Below, piece after piece: positions 9,905 through 17,608 of a stretch of 19,306 bases of DNA (the first letter of the stretch is position 1; every line of letters starts with the position of its first letter). The notes beneath the pieces are model-generated. The model was given only the letters and a program-made list of their open reading frames with translations, had not been told where the DNA came from and did no database searches. The translations under genes and the position numbers were made by a program. This DNA is from Defluviitaleaceae bacterium (GTDB lineage Bacteria > Bacillota > Clostridia > Lachnospirales > WQUN01), in contig WRDG01000009.1 in assembly GCA_009783525.1 (NCBI GenBank), positions 1 to 19,306 on the forward strand, given 5' to 3'.

Positions 9905-9936
9905 AAACCGCCGCAGCCGAATGGCTGCGGCGGTTT
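9905..9936 (-). terminator. Strong hairpin terminator/attenuator between pspA and the small Gly/Arg-rich gene
   Basis: Perfect 14-bp stem: AAACCGCCGCAGCC (9905-9918), loop GAAT, and its complement (9923-9936). On the - strand it is followed by a T5 run. It begins 9 bases after the pspA stop and ends about 28 bases before the next ATG, leaving almost no room for a separate promoter, so it may tune the amount of downstream protein by read-through. Confidence 0.85.
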
Positions 9937-9945
9937 ATTCCGCGT

Positions 9946-10629
9946 TCAGTTCAAACCGAGCTGCGTTTTCATCACTGCCAATTCGTCCGCGACGGATTCG
10001 TCCGTGTCGGCGGATTTATATTTTTCTTCGAGGGCTATCGCTTCGTCTACCGGCTGAGAATCCAGCTCGGCCCTGGCGTTCGCCTCGTCGAGCATACGGT
10101 TCGCCTTTTCTTCCATTCTGGCGAACGCGCCCTGAGCTCCGCCTGCTTTGTCTGTTTCGGCTCCTATGGCGTTTATCCTGTCCTGCGTGCGCGCGACGGC
10201 AACCTTGGCTTTAATCGCCTGACGCTTTTGGTTGAGCGTGTTTATGTCGCGCACAAGTTTGTCGTGCATCTGCCTCATCTTTATTGCGTTTTCGTGCGCT
10301 ACGGCGTACGACATGTGCAGGCCCGCGCCGATTGCTTCCGTCTCCTGCTTTTTCTTGAGGAAAATCTTGGCGTCTTCTTCGTTGCCCGCGACCAGTGCGC
10401 GTTTGGCAAGATCCTGGTATTTGCTCACTTCGCGGACATTTTCGTCGACAAGCCTTTTAGTCCGGCTTTCTTCCGCCATTACGCCCGCGGTTTCGCTTTT
10501 GACCTGGGCCAGATCCGCCGCCATTTTTCTGAGGTACTGATCGACCATCTTTGCGGGGTCTTCCGCCCTGTCGAGCAATGCGTTCACATTCGACGCGACG
10601 ATGTCTTTAAACCTGGATAATATACCCAT
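9946..10629 (-). CDS. pspA: PspA/IM30 (ESCRT-III-like) envelope-stress protein
   Basis: 227-residue member of the PspA/IM30/Vipp1 family, peripheral membrane proteins that form rods or rings and stabilise stressed cytoplasmic membranes. The N-terminal amphipathic helix region MGILSRFKDIVASNVNALLD and the following AEDPAKMVDQYLRKM are characteristic; residues 25-200 are nearly all helical coiled coil, Ala/Glu/Lys-rich and without membrane segments. Length matches the family. AAAGGAGG precedes the ATG. It lies 51 bp downstream of the TPM-domain gene on the same strand, a pairing seen in other Gram-positive genomes, and suggests a membrane-maintenance operon. No PspF or LiaRS-like regulator is nearby. 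Confidence 0.92.
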   Translation of the reverse strand: MGILSRFKDIVASNVNALLDRAEDPAKMVDQYLRKMAADLAQVKSETAGVMAEESRTKRLVDENVREVSKYQDLAKRALVAGNEEDAKIFLKKKQETEAIGAGLHMSYAVAHENAIKMRQMHDKLVRDINTLNQKRQAIKAKVAVARTQDRINAIGAETDKAGGAQGAFARMEEKANRMLDEANARAELDSQPVDEAIALEEKYKSADTDESVADELAVMKTQLGLN

Positions 10630-10680
10630 TTTTATTCCTCCTTTGTATCATTTTCATTTTTATTCTTCTTTCCTATTTTT

Positions 10681-11685
10681 TTACGTGTCGTTCCCGAACG
10701 TTTCAAGCGGCGTGTTTAGTATGCGCTCTGTTTCTTCGGCTTCTCTTGCCCGTTCGTCCTGCTTGCGTTTCCACCACAGGAAAAGCACGACGATTATAAC
10801 GACCGCGCCGATTACGACCCATACGATTATCCACGGCGAGCGGGTAACTGACATAATGCGGTTGCCCGCGTCGTTAAACGCTTTGCTGAAATATTCTTCG
10901 TCTGTAAGGTTTTTGTCGAAATAATAACGGTCGATATAGCTGAATAAAATGTCCCTCGCCTCCGCGTCAATTACTGCTGAGGCCTGCGTCCCGTTCAAAA
11001 TCCATCGGTAGGTCACTTCGTTGTATTCAAAAAACAGCAGCAGAAGATGCGCCTCGTCGTCAAACAAACTGTCATACAAATCGTTCATGAAGATTTCCGC
11101 GTCGCGGTCGGTGGGATAATTCGTGCCGTTTACCGTGTCCGTTATGTAAAGGTATGGCTGCACTCCGGTTTTATTGTAAAAATTTTTCATCCCCGCTGTG
11201 AGTCTCGTCGAATTTGAAATCCAGCCGAGCCTGTCGGTGTAATAACCGGTTTCTCTTGCGCTTCCGCGCGGCAGCGGTGTTCGTTTTTGCGTCGAACGGA
11301 CGATCTGCGTTTGCGAAACGCCGGCGTAAGTCGAGCCGGTGCTCGCAACACCCCAGTTAACATAGGTGAGCGACGAAAAAACGACCGTAATAAAAAGAAC
11401 AGCGACAACGGCCGCAACCATAGAAAAACATCCGCACCCGCCGTAGCGTCTGCGCGGCATGTAACCCCAGCCGCCTATGCGCGGATGAAAATGCGGCCTG
11501 AACATCGGCCTCGGACGGTAAACCGGCCTCGGACGGTAATAACCCCCAAACCCCGCCGACGGACGCGAACCCAGCCCGCCGCCGCGCGATATGCCGCCGC
11601 CCATTCTTCCTCCCGAAAAACTTCTGCCGCCTCCTCCGAAGCTTCTGCCGCCTCCGCCCATTCCGCGGCCGCCCGATCTGCCCAT
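10681..11685 (-). CDS. TPM-domain membrane protein with Gly/Arg-rich N-terminus
   Basis: 334-residue protein. Residues 1-50 are Gly/Arg/Ser low complexity (GRSGGRGMGGGGRS), 51-70 YRPRP-type repeats, TM1 about 85-106, a TPM-like globular domain about 148-278 (YYTDRLGWISNSTRL, KNFYNKTGVQPYLYITD, LLLLFFEYNEVTYRWI), TM2 about 284-304, and a charged cytoplasmic tail rich in Glu/Arg. By positive-inside logic the basic N-terminus and the tail are cytoplasmic and the TPM domain is outside. TPM domains occur in bacterial membrane proteins and in the plant Psb32/TLP18.3 group and have reported phosphatase-like or repair roles; this protein's role is inferred only from its pspA neighbour. SD AGGGGTGG (11691-11698) supports the start. 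It begins 35 bp after the URO-D gene, possibly in one transcript. Confidence 0.83.
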   Translation of the reverse strand: MGRSGGRGMGGGGRSFGGGGRSFSGGRMGGGISRGGGLGSRPSAGFGGYYRPRPVYRPRPMFRPHFHPRIGGWGYMPRRRYGGCGCFSMVAAVVAVLFITVVFSSLTYVNWGVASTGSTYAGVSQTQIVRSTQKRTPLPRGSARETGYYTDRLGWISNSTRLTAGMKNFYNKTGVQPYLYITDTVNGTNYPTDRDAEIFMNDLYDSLFDDEAHLLLLFFEYNEVTYRWILNGTQASAVIDAEARDILFSYIDRYYFDKNLTDEEYFSKAFNDAGNRIMSVTRSPWIIVWVVIGAVVIIVVLFLWWKRKQDERAREAEETERILNTPLETFGNDT

Positions 11686-11720
11686 GACGCCACCCCTGTC
11701 AAATATTTTTTATTTTTTTT

Positions 11721-12803
11721 TTATCCGAGCCATTCTTTTTTTGCGTCCATATAGTAGCAGAACGTCCCGTACGAAATATCCGGCGGTATAAAATGGTCTA
11801 TGTACGGAATAAACGCGCCGTCTTTTAAAATGGGTGCGAGGCGTTTTATTTCTTCTTTTACGCCCGCCGTGCCTTCCGACGAAAATTTCCGTTTGTCAAT
11901 GCCGCCCTTTAAAGCCAGATGCGGATACTCTTTGCGCAAACGAACCGGATCGCTGCCCGCCGCAATCTCGCAGGGATATATCCCGTCCATCCCGCCCGGT
12001 TTAAGCAGCGGCATGATTTTGTCTATGCATCCGTCGCAGTCCATCATTATTAATTTTGCGCCGCCGGCGCGGAAGCAATCCGTCATTTGCTTATAGCGCG
12101 GAACCATGTGTTTTTCCATAAATTCCGGCGAAACGAGCGGCGCGGTTTTGTACGCCATGTCTTCCCATATTTGGACATAGTCGATCGCTTGAGTTTTAAA
12201 CGCCCGCCGGTAGAGATCCGCAGCCATTTCAACGCGGCTGTCCAATATTTTTTCGACGAGCCCCGGGTCGTCGTATATGGCGATGCAAAAATTTTCCAAA
12301 CCCATCAGGTCGCGCCCGAACCCGAACAGCCCCGTGAAGTTTACCCCGCGCGGCTCGGCGTCGGTTTCGCGGCGCAGCAGGTCGCTCTCAAAATGATCCG
12401 CGTATCTGCCGGGCTCGTTTGGATCGAGCATCGGCGTTATTTTTTCGAAATCCGCTTCAGTTTCGACCGCGAATTTATAAAACTGCGGAATGCTCGCGTT
12501 TTTTTTGCCACGTTTCAATCGGTTGCCTATGGAGTCCGCTATTATTTCCCATTCGTCCGTCTGCGTCTCTGTGTGCCAGTCGGGCGGCGGGTAAACGCCG
12601 CAGTTAATCGGCATCCAGTCCATATTGAAACTTTTGTCCATGCCGAAGCGTTTGTGCAGCGAATGTAAGTCCGTCACGGATCCGTCGAGGCCTTCGGTGT
12701 GCCAGCGGGCAATCGTCTCCGGCCAAACGCCGAGCTCCATGTTGGGAATGCGGTCAACCTTTTGGAAAGTGAGGCATTTGATGTAGCGTTCTCTTTGCGT
12801 CAT
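11721..12803 (-). CDS. Uroporphyrinogen decarboxylase (URO-D) superfamily protein
   Basis: 360-residue cytoplasmic TIM-barrel protein of the URO-D/MtaA superfamily, with the family opening MTQRERYIKCLTFQKVDRIP and the C-terminal stretch MMDCDGCIDKIMPLL (253-267), GMDGIYPCEIAAGSDP (271-286) and LALKGGIDKR. I chose the ATG at 12801-12803 because AAAGGA lies 7 bases upstream; an ATG 24 bases further upstream has no SD and would add MCGSKGKN. These proteins are numerous in anaerobes, mostly uncharacterised and probably not heme enzymes; no hem gene is near. Some members are corrinoid-dependent methyltransferases with zinc-binding His/Cys residues. The DCDGC and YPCE cysteines are suggestive but do not prove that. 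It lies 67 bp after pcrA on the same strand. Confidence 0.82.
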   Translation of the reverse strand: MTQRERYIKCLTFQKVDRIPNMELGVWPETIARWHTEGLDGSVTDLHSLHKRFGMDKSFNMDWMPINCGVYPPPDWHTETQTDEWEIIADSIGNRLKRGKKNASIPQFYKFAVETEADFEKITPMLDPNEPGRYADHFESDLLRRETDAEPRGVNFTGLFGFGRDLMGLENFCIAIYDDPGLVEKILDSRVEMAADLYRRAFKTQAIDYVQIWEDMAYKTAPLVSPEFMEKHMVPRYKQMTDCFRAGGAKLIMMDCDGCIDKIMPLLKPGGMDGIYPCEIAAGSDPVRLRKEYPHLALKGGIDKRKFSSEGTAGVKEEIKRLAPILKDGAFIPYIDHFIPPDISYGTFCYYMDAKKEWLG

Positions 12804-12870
12804 GTTTTTTCCTTTCGAGCCGCACATAACGGCATGTTGATAAAACGTCCGCGCTTTTTTGCAACTGGAT

Positions 12871-15084
12871 TTATTCTGCCTTTGTCAGCTTTGACAAATG
12901 CGCCATAAATTTTTTAAGGCCCGAACCCGGGAACGAAACCGATACCTCGTAGTCCGCGCCCGCCGGCCGTATCGCTGTTACGGTTCCCACGCCGTACTTC
13001 GCCTGGCGCACATTGTCGCCCACCAAAAAATCAAGCGGCTTGTCCTTGGGCGCGGGGAGGTCGGGTATCGAATATGCCTCGCGTTTTGGAACCGGTACGA
13101 ACGGAGCCGGTTTTTTTACGTTGTTGGTAAAAAAAGTACGGCTGGTTTTATTCGGATCACGGGTTACCGTTTCAATGAATGTTCTCGGAATTTCTTTATA
13201 GAAGCGGCTGACGGCGTTGGCGCATGTTTCGCCGAACTGCATGCGCGACTGCGCCGAAATGAGGTACAGTTTCTGCTTGGCCCGCGTGAAGCCGACGTAG
13301 CAGAGCCTGCGTTCTTCCTGCAAAGCGTTCGCGTCCGCGCTCGCCGCGCTCCGGTAAGCCGGAAACAAATTTTCTTCAAAGCCCGTGATAAACACGCACG
13401 GAAATTCCAAACCCTTCGAACTGTGCATCGTCATAAGAGAAACGGCTTCCGTTTGCCCCGCCGTCCTGTCAGTGTCCGCCACGAGCGCCACGTCCTCCAA
13501 AAACGCCGCAAGCGACTTGTCCTCAGAATTGGATTCGAACTCGAATGCTTTAGAAACAAGCTCCTTGACGTTTTCCATCCTGCTGTAGCCTTCGTCCGTG
13601 CCGTCCGAAAGCATTTCCATATATTTTGTTTCTTCGAGTATGAACTGCAATAGCTCCGTCACAGTTTTTTCACGGGCCTGCGTCTCGCAGCCGTCCATAA
13701 AATCCGCAAACGACCTCACCGCGTTAACCGCGCGCGTGCTCAATCCGAGCACCGAATCCGCACGCCTGACACATTCCGAAAACGGGACGCCTTCGACCGC
13801 GCAGAAGCCGTTTAGAAGCGAAACCGTCTTGCCGCCTATCCCGCGCCTCGGGACGTTGATTATGCGGTTATAGGCGATGTCGTCCTTCGGGTTTGCGATC
13901 GCTTTTAAATACGCGAGCATGTCCTTGACTTCCATGCGTTCGTAAAAGCGCGTGCCGCCGTACAATCTGTACGGTATGCCAGCCATTACGAAATGATCCT
14001 CTATCGCGCGCGACTGCGCGTTGTTGCGGTACAGAACCGCGAAGTCGTCGAGCCGCTTGCCGCTTGCCGCGATCGTTTCCGCAATAAAAGCGGCTTCGTC
14101 GCGCTCGTCGCGGGCCTTGCAGTATTGAAGCTTGTCGCCCGGCGGGTTTTCGGTCCAAAGCGTTTTCGCCGTCCGGTCCGAATTATTTTTTATGACCGCG
14201 TTGGCGGCGTTTAAGACTGTTTGCGTCGATCTGTAGTTCTGCTCCAGCTTGATAACCGTCGTGTTGGGAAAATCTTCTTCAAAGTTTAAAATGTTTTTTA
14301 TGTTTGCGCCGCGCCATCCGTAAATGCTCTGGTCGTCGTCGCCTACAACGCACAGGTTGCCCGTACCGCCCGCGAGCATTGCCGCGAGCCGGTACTGCGC
14401 GTTGTTGGTGTCCTGGTATTCGTCCACCATCACATAATGGAAACGCTCCTGATATTTTGCCAAAGTGTGCGGGAAGCTGTCGAACAGCTCCACCGTTTTA
14501 TATATAAGGTCGTCGAAGTCAAGCGCGTTCATTGCTCGAAGTTTTTCCTGATACATCGTGTACACTTCCGCTATGCGGCTCATTCTGTATTCGCCCGAAG
14601 ATTCTTTCGCGAACAGCTCCGGGCTGACAAGCTCGTTTTTTTGTCCGCTTATGACCGACGCCACCTGCCGCGGGTTGTACTGTTTGTCGTCGAGGTCGCA
14701 TTCGGCGATGCAGTTTTTAATAAGGCGTTCGCTGTCGGCCTGGTCAAAAATTGAAAACTCGCTGCCGTAGCCCAGTTGGTTTATCTCGCGCCGCAGCAGG
14801 CGCACGCATGTCGAATGGAACGTCGCCACCCATACCTTGTCGCCGTTTGCAGCCACAGAATTTACGCGCTCGCGCATCTCGTTCGCGGCCTTGTTAGTGA
14901 ACGTGATCGCAAGAATGTTGTAAGGGCTTACGCCCCTGTCGATCAAATACGCGGCGCGGTACGTGAGCACGCGCGTCTTGCCCGAGCCCGCGCCCGCGAA
15001 TATGAGCAGCGGCCCCCGCGTGTGCATGACCGCCTCGCGCTGCGCCGGGTTTAGCGAGTCGAGATATTCAGGTTCTTTCGCCAT
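12871..15084 (-). CDS. pcrA: ATP-dependent DNA helicase PcrA/UvrD
   Basis: 737-residue superfamily 1A 3'-5' helicase for DNA repair and replication-fork maintenance. Motifs in order: Q-motif LNPAQREAV (11-19), Walker A AGAGSGKT (30-37), motif Ia ITFTNKAANEMRERV, motif II DEYQDT (221-226), motif III GDDDQSIYGWRGA (248-260), motif IV QNYRS (282-286), motif V MTMHSSKGLEF and motif VI EERRLCYVGFTRAK. The C-terminus carries the PcrA Tudor-like domain (GDNVRQAKYGVGTV ... SFPGSGLKKFM). The ATG at 15082-15084 is preferred because it gives MAKEPEYLDSLNPAQ, has GGTGAT about 8 bases upstream, and lies just downstream of an extended -10 promoter. The frame is open for 69 further codons upstream, but those look non-coding. 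Confidence 0.95.
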   Translation of the reverse strand: MAKEPEYLDSLNPAQREAVMHTRGPLLIFAGAGSGKTRVLTYRAAYLIDRGVSPYNILAITFTNKAANEMRERVNSVAANGDKVWVATFHSTCVRLLRREINQLGYGSEFSIFDQADSERLIKNCIAECDLDDKQYNPRQVASVISGQKNELVSPELFAKESSGEYRMSRIAEVYTMYQEKLRAMNALDFDDLIYKTVELFDSFPHTLAKYQERFHYVMVDEYQDTNNAQYRLAAMLAGGTGNLCVVGDDDQSIYGWRGANIKNILNFEEDFPNTTVIKLEQNYRSTQTVLNAANAVIKNNSDRTAKTLWTENPPGDKLQYCKARDERDEAAFIAETIAASGKRLDDFAVLYRNNAQSRAIEDHFVMAGIPYRLYGGTRFYERMEVKDMLAYLKAIANPKDDIAYNRIINVPRRGIGGKTVSLLNGFCAVEGVPFSECVRRADSVLGLSTRAVNAVRSFADFMDGCETQAREKTVTELLQFILEETKYMEMLSDGTDEGYSRMENVKELVSKAFEFESNSEDKSLAAFLEDVALVADTDRTAGQTEAVSLMTMHSSKGLEFPCVFITGFEENLFPAYRSAASADANALQEERRLCYVGFTRAKQKLYLISAQSRMQFGETCANAVSRFYKEIPRTFIETVTRDPNKTSRTFFTNNVKKPAPFVPVPKREAYSIPDLPAPKDKPLDFLVGDNVRQAKYGVGTVTAIRPAGADYEVSVSFPGSGLKKFMAHLSKLTKAE

Positions 15085-15118
15085 AAAAATATCACCGTAA
15101 AAAAAATTTGTAGTTTTT

Positions 15119-15128
15119 GTATTATAGC
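15119..15128 (-). promoter_or_regulatory. Extended -10 promoter for pcrA
   Basis: On the - strand the sequence reads TTGCTATAAT: a consensus TATAAT (15121-15126) preceded by TGC, the TGN extended -10 motif. The start point would be near 15114, about 30 bases before the pcrA ATG. No good -35 hexamer is visible at 16-18 bases, which is usual for extended -10 promoters. Confidence 0.65.
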
Positions 15129-15169
15129 AAAAGCAAATTTTTTTACATAGCTTGCGCCGCCGATCCGAA

Positions 15170-15198
15170 TTGAATTTCGTCCGCGCATTTGTTATTTT
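15170..15198 (+). promoter_or_regulatory. Putative promoter of the SDR-methyltransferase-epimerase operon
   Basis: TTGAAT (15170-15175), a 17-base spacer and TATTTT (15193-15198) form a sigma-70-type pair (4/6 matches each). Transcription would begin near 15205, just before the SD GGGAGG and the ATG at 15229. It is divergent from the pcrA promoter. Confidence 0.5.
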
Positions 15199-15228
15199 GA
15201 TTCCGGATTTTTTTTCGGGAGGCGGATC

Positions 15229-15972
15229 ATGGCAAGCAAAACAGTTTTGGTCACGGGCGCGGACAGAGGCTTCGGCTTGCGTGTCGCGCAAGAATTTTTA
15301 CGCGGCGGCTACACCGTGTTCGCGGGCAAATTTTTAGACGGCTTCGAACTGATAGACCGCGAGGCGGAGGCGAACCCGGGACGTTTTATCACGGTACGCC
15401 TCGACGTAGAAAGCAGGGACTCGATACTCGCCATGCGCGACGAAGTTGCGCGCCACACCGACCGCATCGACGTGTTCGTCTCCAACGCTGCGTTCATGGG
15501 CGGGGGGCCGGGCGGAATGCCGCCGCCGGATTTAAAAGAGAGCCTTATCGACGTGCCCCTCGCCGAAAAATCCGTGCGCGTAAACGCGCTCGGCGCGCTG
15601 CTTTGCACTGAGGCGCTGCTGCCGCTTATGCAGACCGGCATGAAACGCCTTTGCTATGTTTCAAGCGAAGTCGCATCCATAAACCAAATGATGCGCGACA
15701 ACGGCTTCCGTTATCCTATGAGCAAGACCGCGCTCAACATGGCCGTGCGCATGCTGCACAACTCGCTGCACGGCGAGGGCTTTACGTTTCGATTGTATCA
15801 TCCCGGCCCCATGCGGCGCATGGCGTCCGACGGCGGCTTAAGCGGCGAAGCCGATCCAAAGACCGACCCGAGCTATTCGGCGGGGCTGGCGTTTCCTTTT
15901 TTTACCGGGGACAGACCCGACGAGGACAGGCTCGTGATGGTAGACTTTTTGGGTTACGTTTGGCCGTTTTAA
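15229..15972 (+). CDS. Short-chain dehydrogenase/reductase (SDR) family oxidoreductase
   Basis: 247-residue Rossmann-fold oxidoreductase. The cofactor motif TGADRGFG (9-16) fits TGxxxGxG; DV at 59-60 lies before the adenine site; SNAA (85-88) replaces the usual NNAG; Asn119, Ser145/146 and Tyr162-x3-Lys166 (YPMSK) form the SDR catalytic set. So it is probably an active NAD(P)-dependent enzyme, substrate unknown. GGGAGG lies about 8 bases before the ATG. It ends with GYVWPF, and the next gene is a shorter paralog ending GREWPW. The operon starts here and is divergent from pcrA. Confidence 0.88.
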   Translation: MASKTVLVTGADRGFGLRVAQEFLRGGYTVFAGKFLDGFELIDREAEANPGRFITVRLDVESRDSILAMRDEVARHTDRIDVFVSNAAFMGGGPGGMPPPDLKESLIDVPLAEKSVRVNALGALLCTEALLPLMQTGMKRLCYVSSEVASINQMMRDNGFRYPMSKTALNMAVRMLHNSLHGEGFTFRLYHPGPMRRMASDGGLSGEADPKTDPSYSAGLAFPFFTGDRPDEDRLVMVDFLGYVWPF

Positions 15973-15989
15973 AAACGAAAGGAGTTCGT

Positions 15990-16562
15990 ATGGTCGCATA
16001 TTTTACAGACATTTCGTCCGGGTTCGCGGTTCGGCTGGCGGACGAGTTTGAAAAAAGCGGCGTTGCCGTAACCGGCGGTGTGCCGAACGGGCCAGTCGAC
16101 CTGTTTGTATCAACCGAAAACGAACGCGCAAAAAATGATTTTTTTTCTGTCTCAAGCGGAATCGACCCCGACGCCATTATGGACGCCGTGCGGCGGCATG
16201 TTTCCGAGCCGCTTAAAAAACTCGAAGAGGTTTTGCCGTATCTCGAACGCGGCGGGCTCAAGCGGATCTGCTTTTTGTCCGGCGCTTCCGCGAGCGTGAA
16301 CATGAATGCGGAAACATCCGGCTACGGTTACAACATGTCAAAGGCGGCGCTGCACAACGCGCTCATGATCATCAAGAACAGGCTCGGCAAAGAGGGCTAC
16401 ACGTTCCGCCTTTACGACCCGATGGCAAACAGCCTGCCGCACACCGCGGCCGATTATTTTTTAAAGGGACTGGGCAAACAGCACGGCAACGAAATCTACG
16501 GGCAAAACGAAGAAAGGCGGCTGACGCTCCGCGACGCGCTCGGACGCGAATGGCCGTGGTAA
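15990..16562 (+). CDS. Short, degenerate SDR-like protein, paralog of the upstream SDR
   Basis: 190-residue protein beginning MVAYFTDISSGFAVRLADEF. It keeps the SDR active-site region (FLSGASAS ... GYGYNMSKAALHNAL, Tyr114 and Lys118) and shares GYTFRLYDP and the terminal EWPW with its neighbour (GFTFRLYHP, VWPF). The glycine-rich cofactor loop is degraded (TDISSGFA in place of TGxxxGxG), the NNAG segment is missing, and about 55 residues of the first Rossmann half are gone. The frame is open further upstream inside the first SDR gene, but AAGGAG at 15979-15984 fixes the ATG at 15990. It begins 17 bp after the first SDR and overlaps the next gene by 13 bp. It may be a non-catalytic partner of the upstream enzyme; that is inference. 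Confidence 0.75.
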   Translation: MVAYFTDISSGFAVRLADEFEKSGVAVTGGVPNGPVDLFVSTENERAKNDFFSVSSGIDPDAIMDAVRRHVSEPLKKLEEVLPYLERGGLKRICFLSGASASVNMNAETSGYGYNMSKAALHNALMIIKNRLGKEGYTFRLYDPMANSLPHTAADYFLKGLGKQHGNEIYGQNEERRLTLRDALGREWPW

Positions 16563-17578
16563 ACCGCCGGTATTACGCCGGGATAAATTTCGGGCTCGAG
16601 CCCGCGGCGGCAAACATCATGCGCCGAAGCGGAGCGGAAATTATCGAAGTTACGGAAAGCGCAATAATTTTTACCGCTCCGGAACAATTGGCCGAGCATT
16701 TTGAATGTATTTGCACGAATATCTTTTTAGTGTTTGCGCAATACGACTCCGTTAACATAAACGAAGCGGTAAAGGCGGCGGCAAAAAATTTCCGCGGCCC
16801 GCAGGCAAAAGCCGCGGGAACGTTCCGCCTTGTCGCCATGGACTGCGGGAGGCTCCGCGCCGTCGAGCCGAACATTTTTAACGAAGCCGAAAAAAAAATT
16901 TCCGCTTTAACGGGTCTCGCGGTTAACCGCGCCAATCCCGGCACAGAAATTTGGGTAAAACGGCACAACAACGGGGCCGTTTTTTTTATGCGGCGGCTTC
17001 ACAAGCGCAGGCCCTATGAAAAAACTCTGCACAGGGGCGAGCTCAGACCGGACGTCGCGCATATAATGCTGCACGCGGCAAGCGTTTCACCCGGCGATAA
17101 AAATTATGTTTTGGTCGACATGTTCGGCGGCTGGGGAGCGATTGCCGGCGCGGCTATAAAAAACGGAGGCTTCGCAAAAATTTTTACGGGCGACGCGAGC
17201 CGCGAATGCGCGGACCACATGCGGAAACGTTTCGCCGGGCATCCCTCCTGCGAGGTGCGCGAGTGGGACGCGGCGCGCCTGCCGCTGCCCGACGCTTCGG
17301 CGGACGCGGCAGTTACCGACCCTCCGTGGGGGGCGCACGAAAAAATCGACGCGCAGGCGTTTTACTTCCGCTTCGTCCGCGAAGCCGCGCGCATATTAAA
17401 GACTGACGGCGCGCTCGTGTTCCTGTCGTCGCAGGCCGAAGCCGCGCGGTCCGCGCTAAATTTTTTTAACTTCATTTTTGAAACCGCGCCTATAAAAATA
17501 AACGGCAGGGAGACAGTCATGTACTGCGCGCGCTTTGACAATTCAAAACAAATTGACATTGCCGTCCGCAAAATCTAA
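16550..17578 (+). CDS. THUMP-domain RNA methyltransferase (TRM11/Trm14/RlmL-like)
   Basis: 342-residue SAM-dependent methyltransferase, probably making N2-methylguanosine in tRNA or rRNA. The N-terminal half (about 5-155) is a THUMP-type RNA-binding region, beginning with YYAGINFGLEPAAANIM. A linker RRPYEKTLHRGELRPDVAHIML leads to the catalytic domain: motif I VLVDMFGGWGAIAGAA (187-202), TGDAS (213-217) for SAM ribose binding, and catalytic TDPPWG (256-261) in place of the more common NPPYG/TDPPYG. Motif I normally reads DPFCGSGT, so this is a divergent member. The ATG overlaps the SDR-like gene by 13 bp with only a weak SD, implying translational coupling. A GTG two codons later is possible. 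Confidence 0.8.
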   Translation: MAVVNRRYYAGINFGLEPAAANIMRRSGAEIIEVTESAIIFTAPEQLAEHFECICTNIFLVFAQYDSVNINEAVKAAAKNFRGPQAKAAGTFRLVAMDCGRLRAVEPNIFNEAEKKISALTGLAVNRANPGTEIWVKRHNNGAVFFMRRLHKRRPYEKTLHRGELRPDVAHIMLHAASVSPGDKNYVLVDMFGGWGAIAGAAIKNGGFAKIFTGDASRECADHMRKRFAGHPSCEVREWDAARLPLPDASADAAVTDPPWGAHEKIDAQAFYFRFVREAARILKTDGALVFLSSQAEAARSALNFFNFIFETAPIKINGRETVMYCARFDNSKQIDIAVRKI

Positions 17579-17608
17579 AATCGAAAATAAAAATCTGGGG
17601 GAATAAAA

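Noticed and set aside
9592..10214. Long + strand open frames opposite the Gly/Arg-rich gene and pspA
   Set aside because: They are Pro/Arg/Ala-rich mirror translations of the Gly/Arg coding strand, lack ribosome sites, and overlap well-supported genes on the other strand.
11287..11754. + strand open frame opposite the TPM gene
   Set aside because: Same shadow effect; its product has only biased composition, and the - strand gene has SD, membrane segments and a domain.
15085..15291. 69-codon upstream extension of pcrA
   Set aside because: It crosses the divergent promoter region, lacks an SD, and the protein homology begins at MAKEPEYLDS.
15651..15989. Upstream extension of the short SDR-like gene inside the first SDR gene
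   Set aside because: The extension is an out-of-frame reading of the first SDR; AAGGAG right before 15990 gives the proper start.
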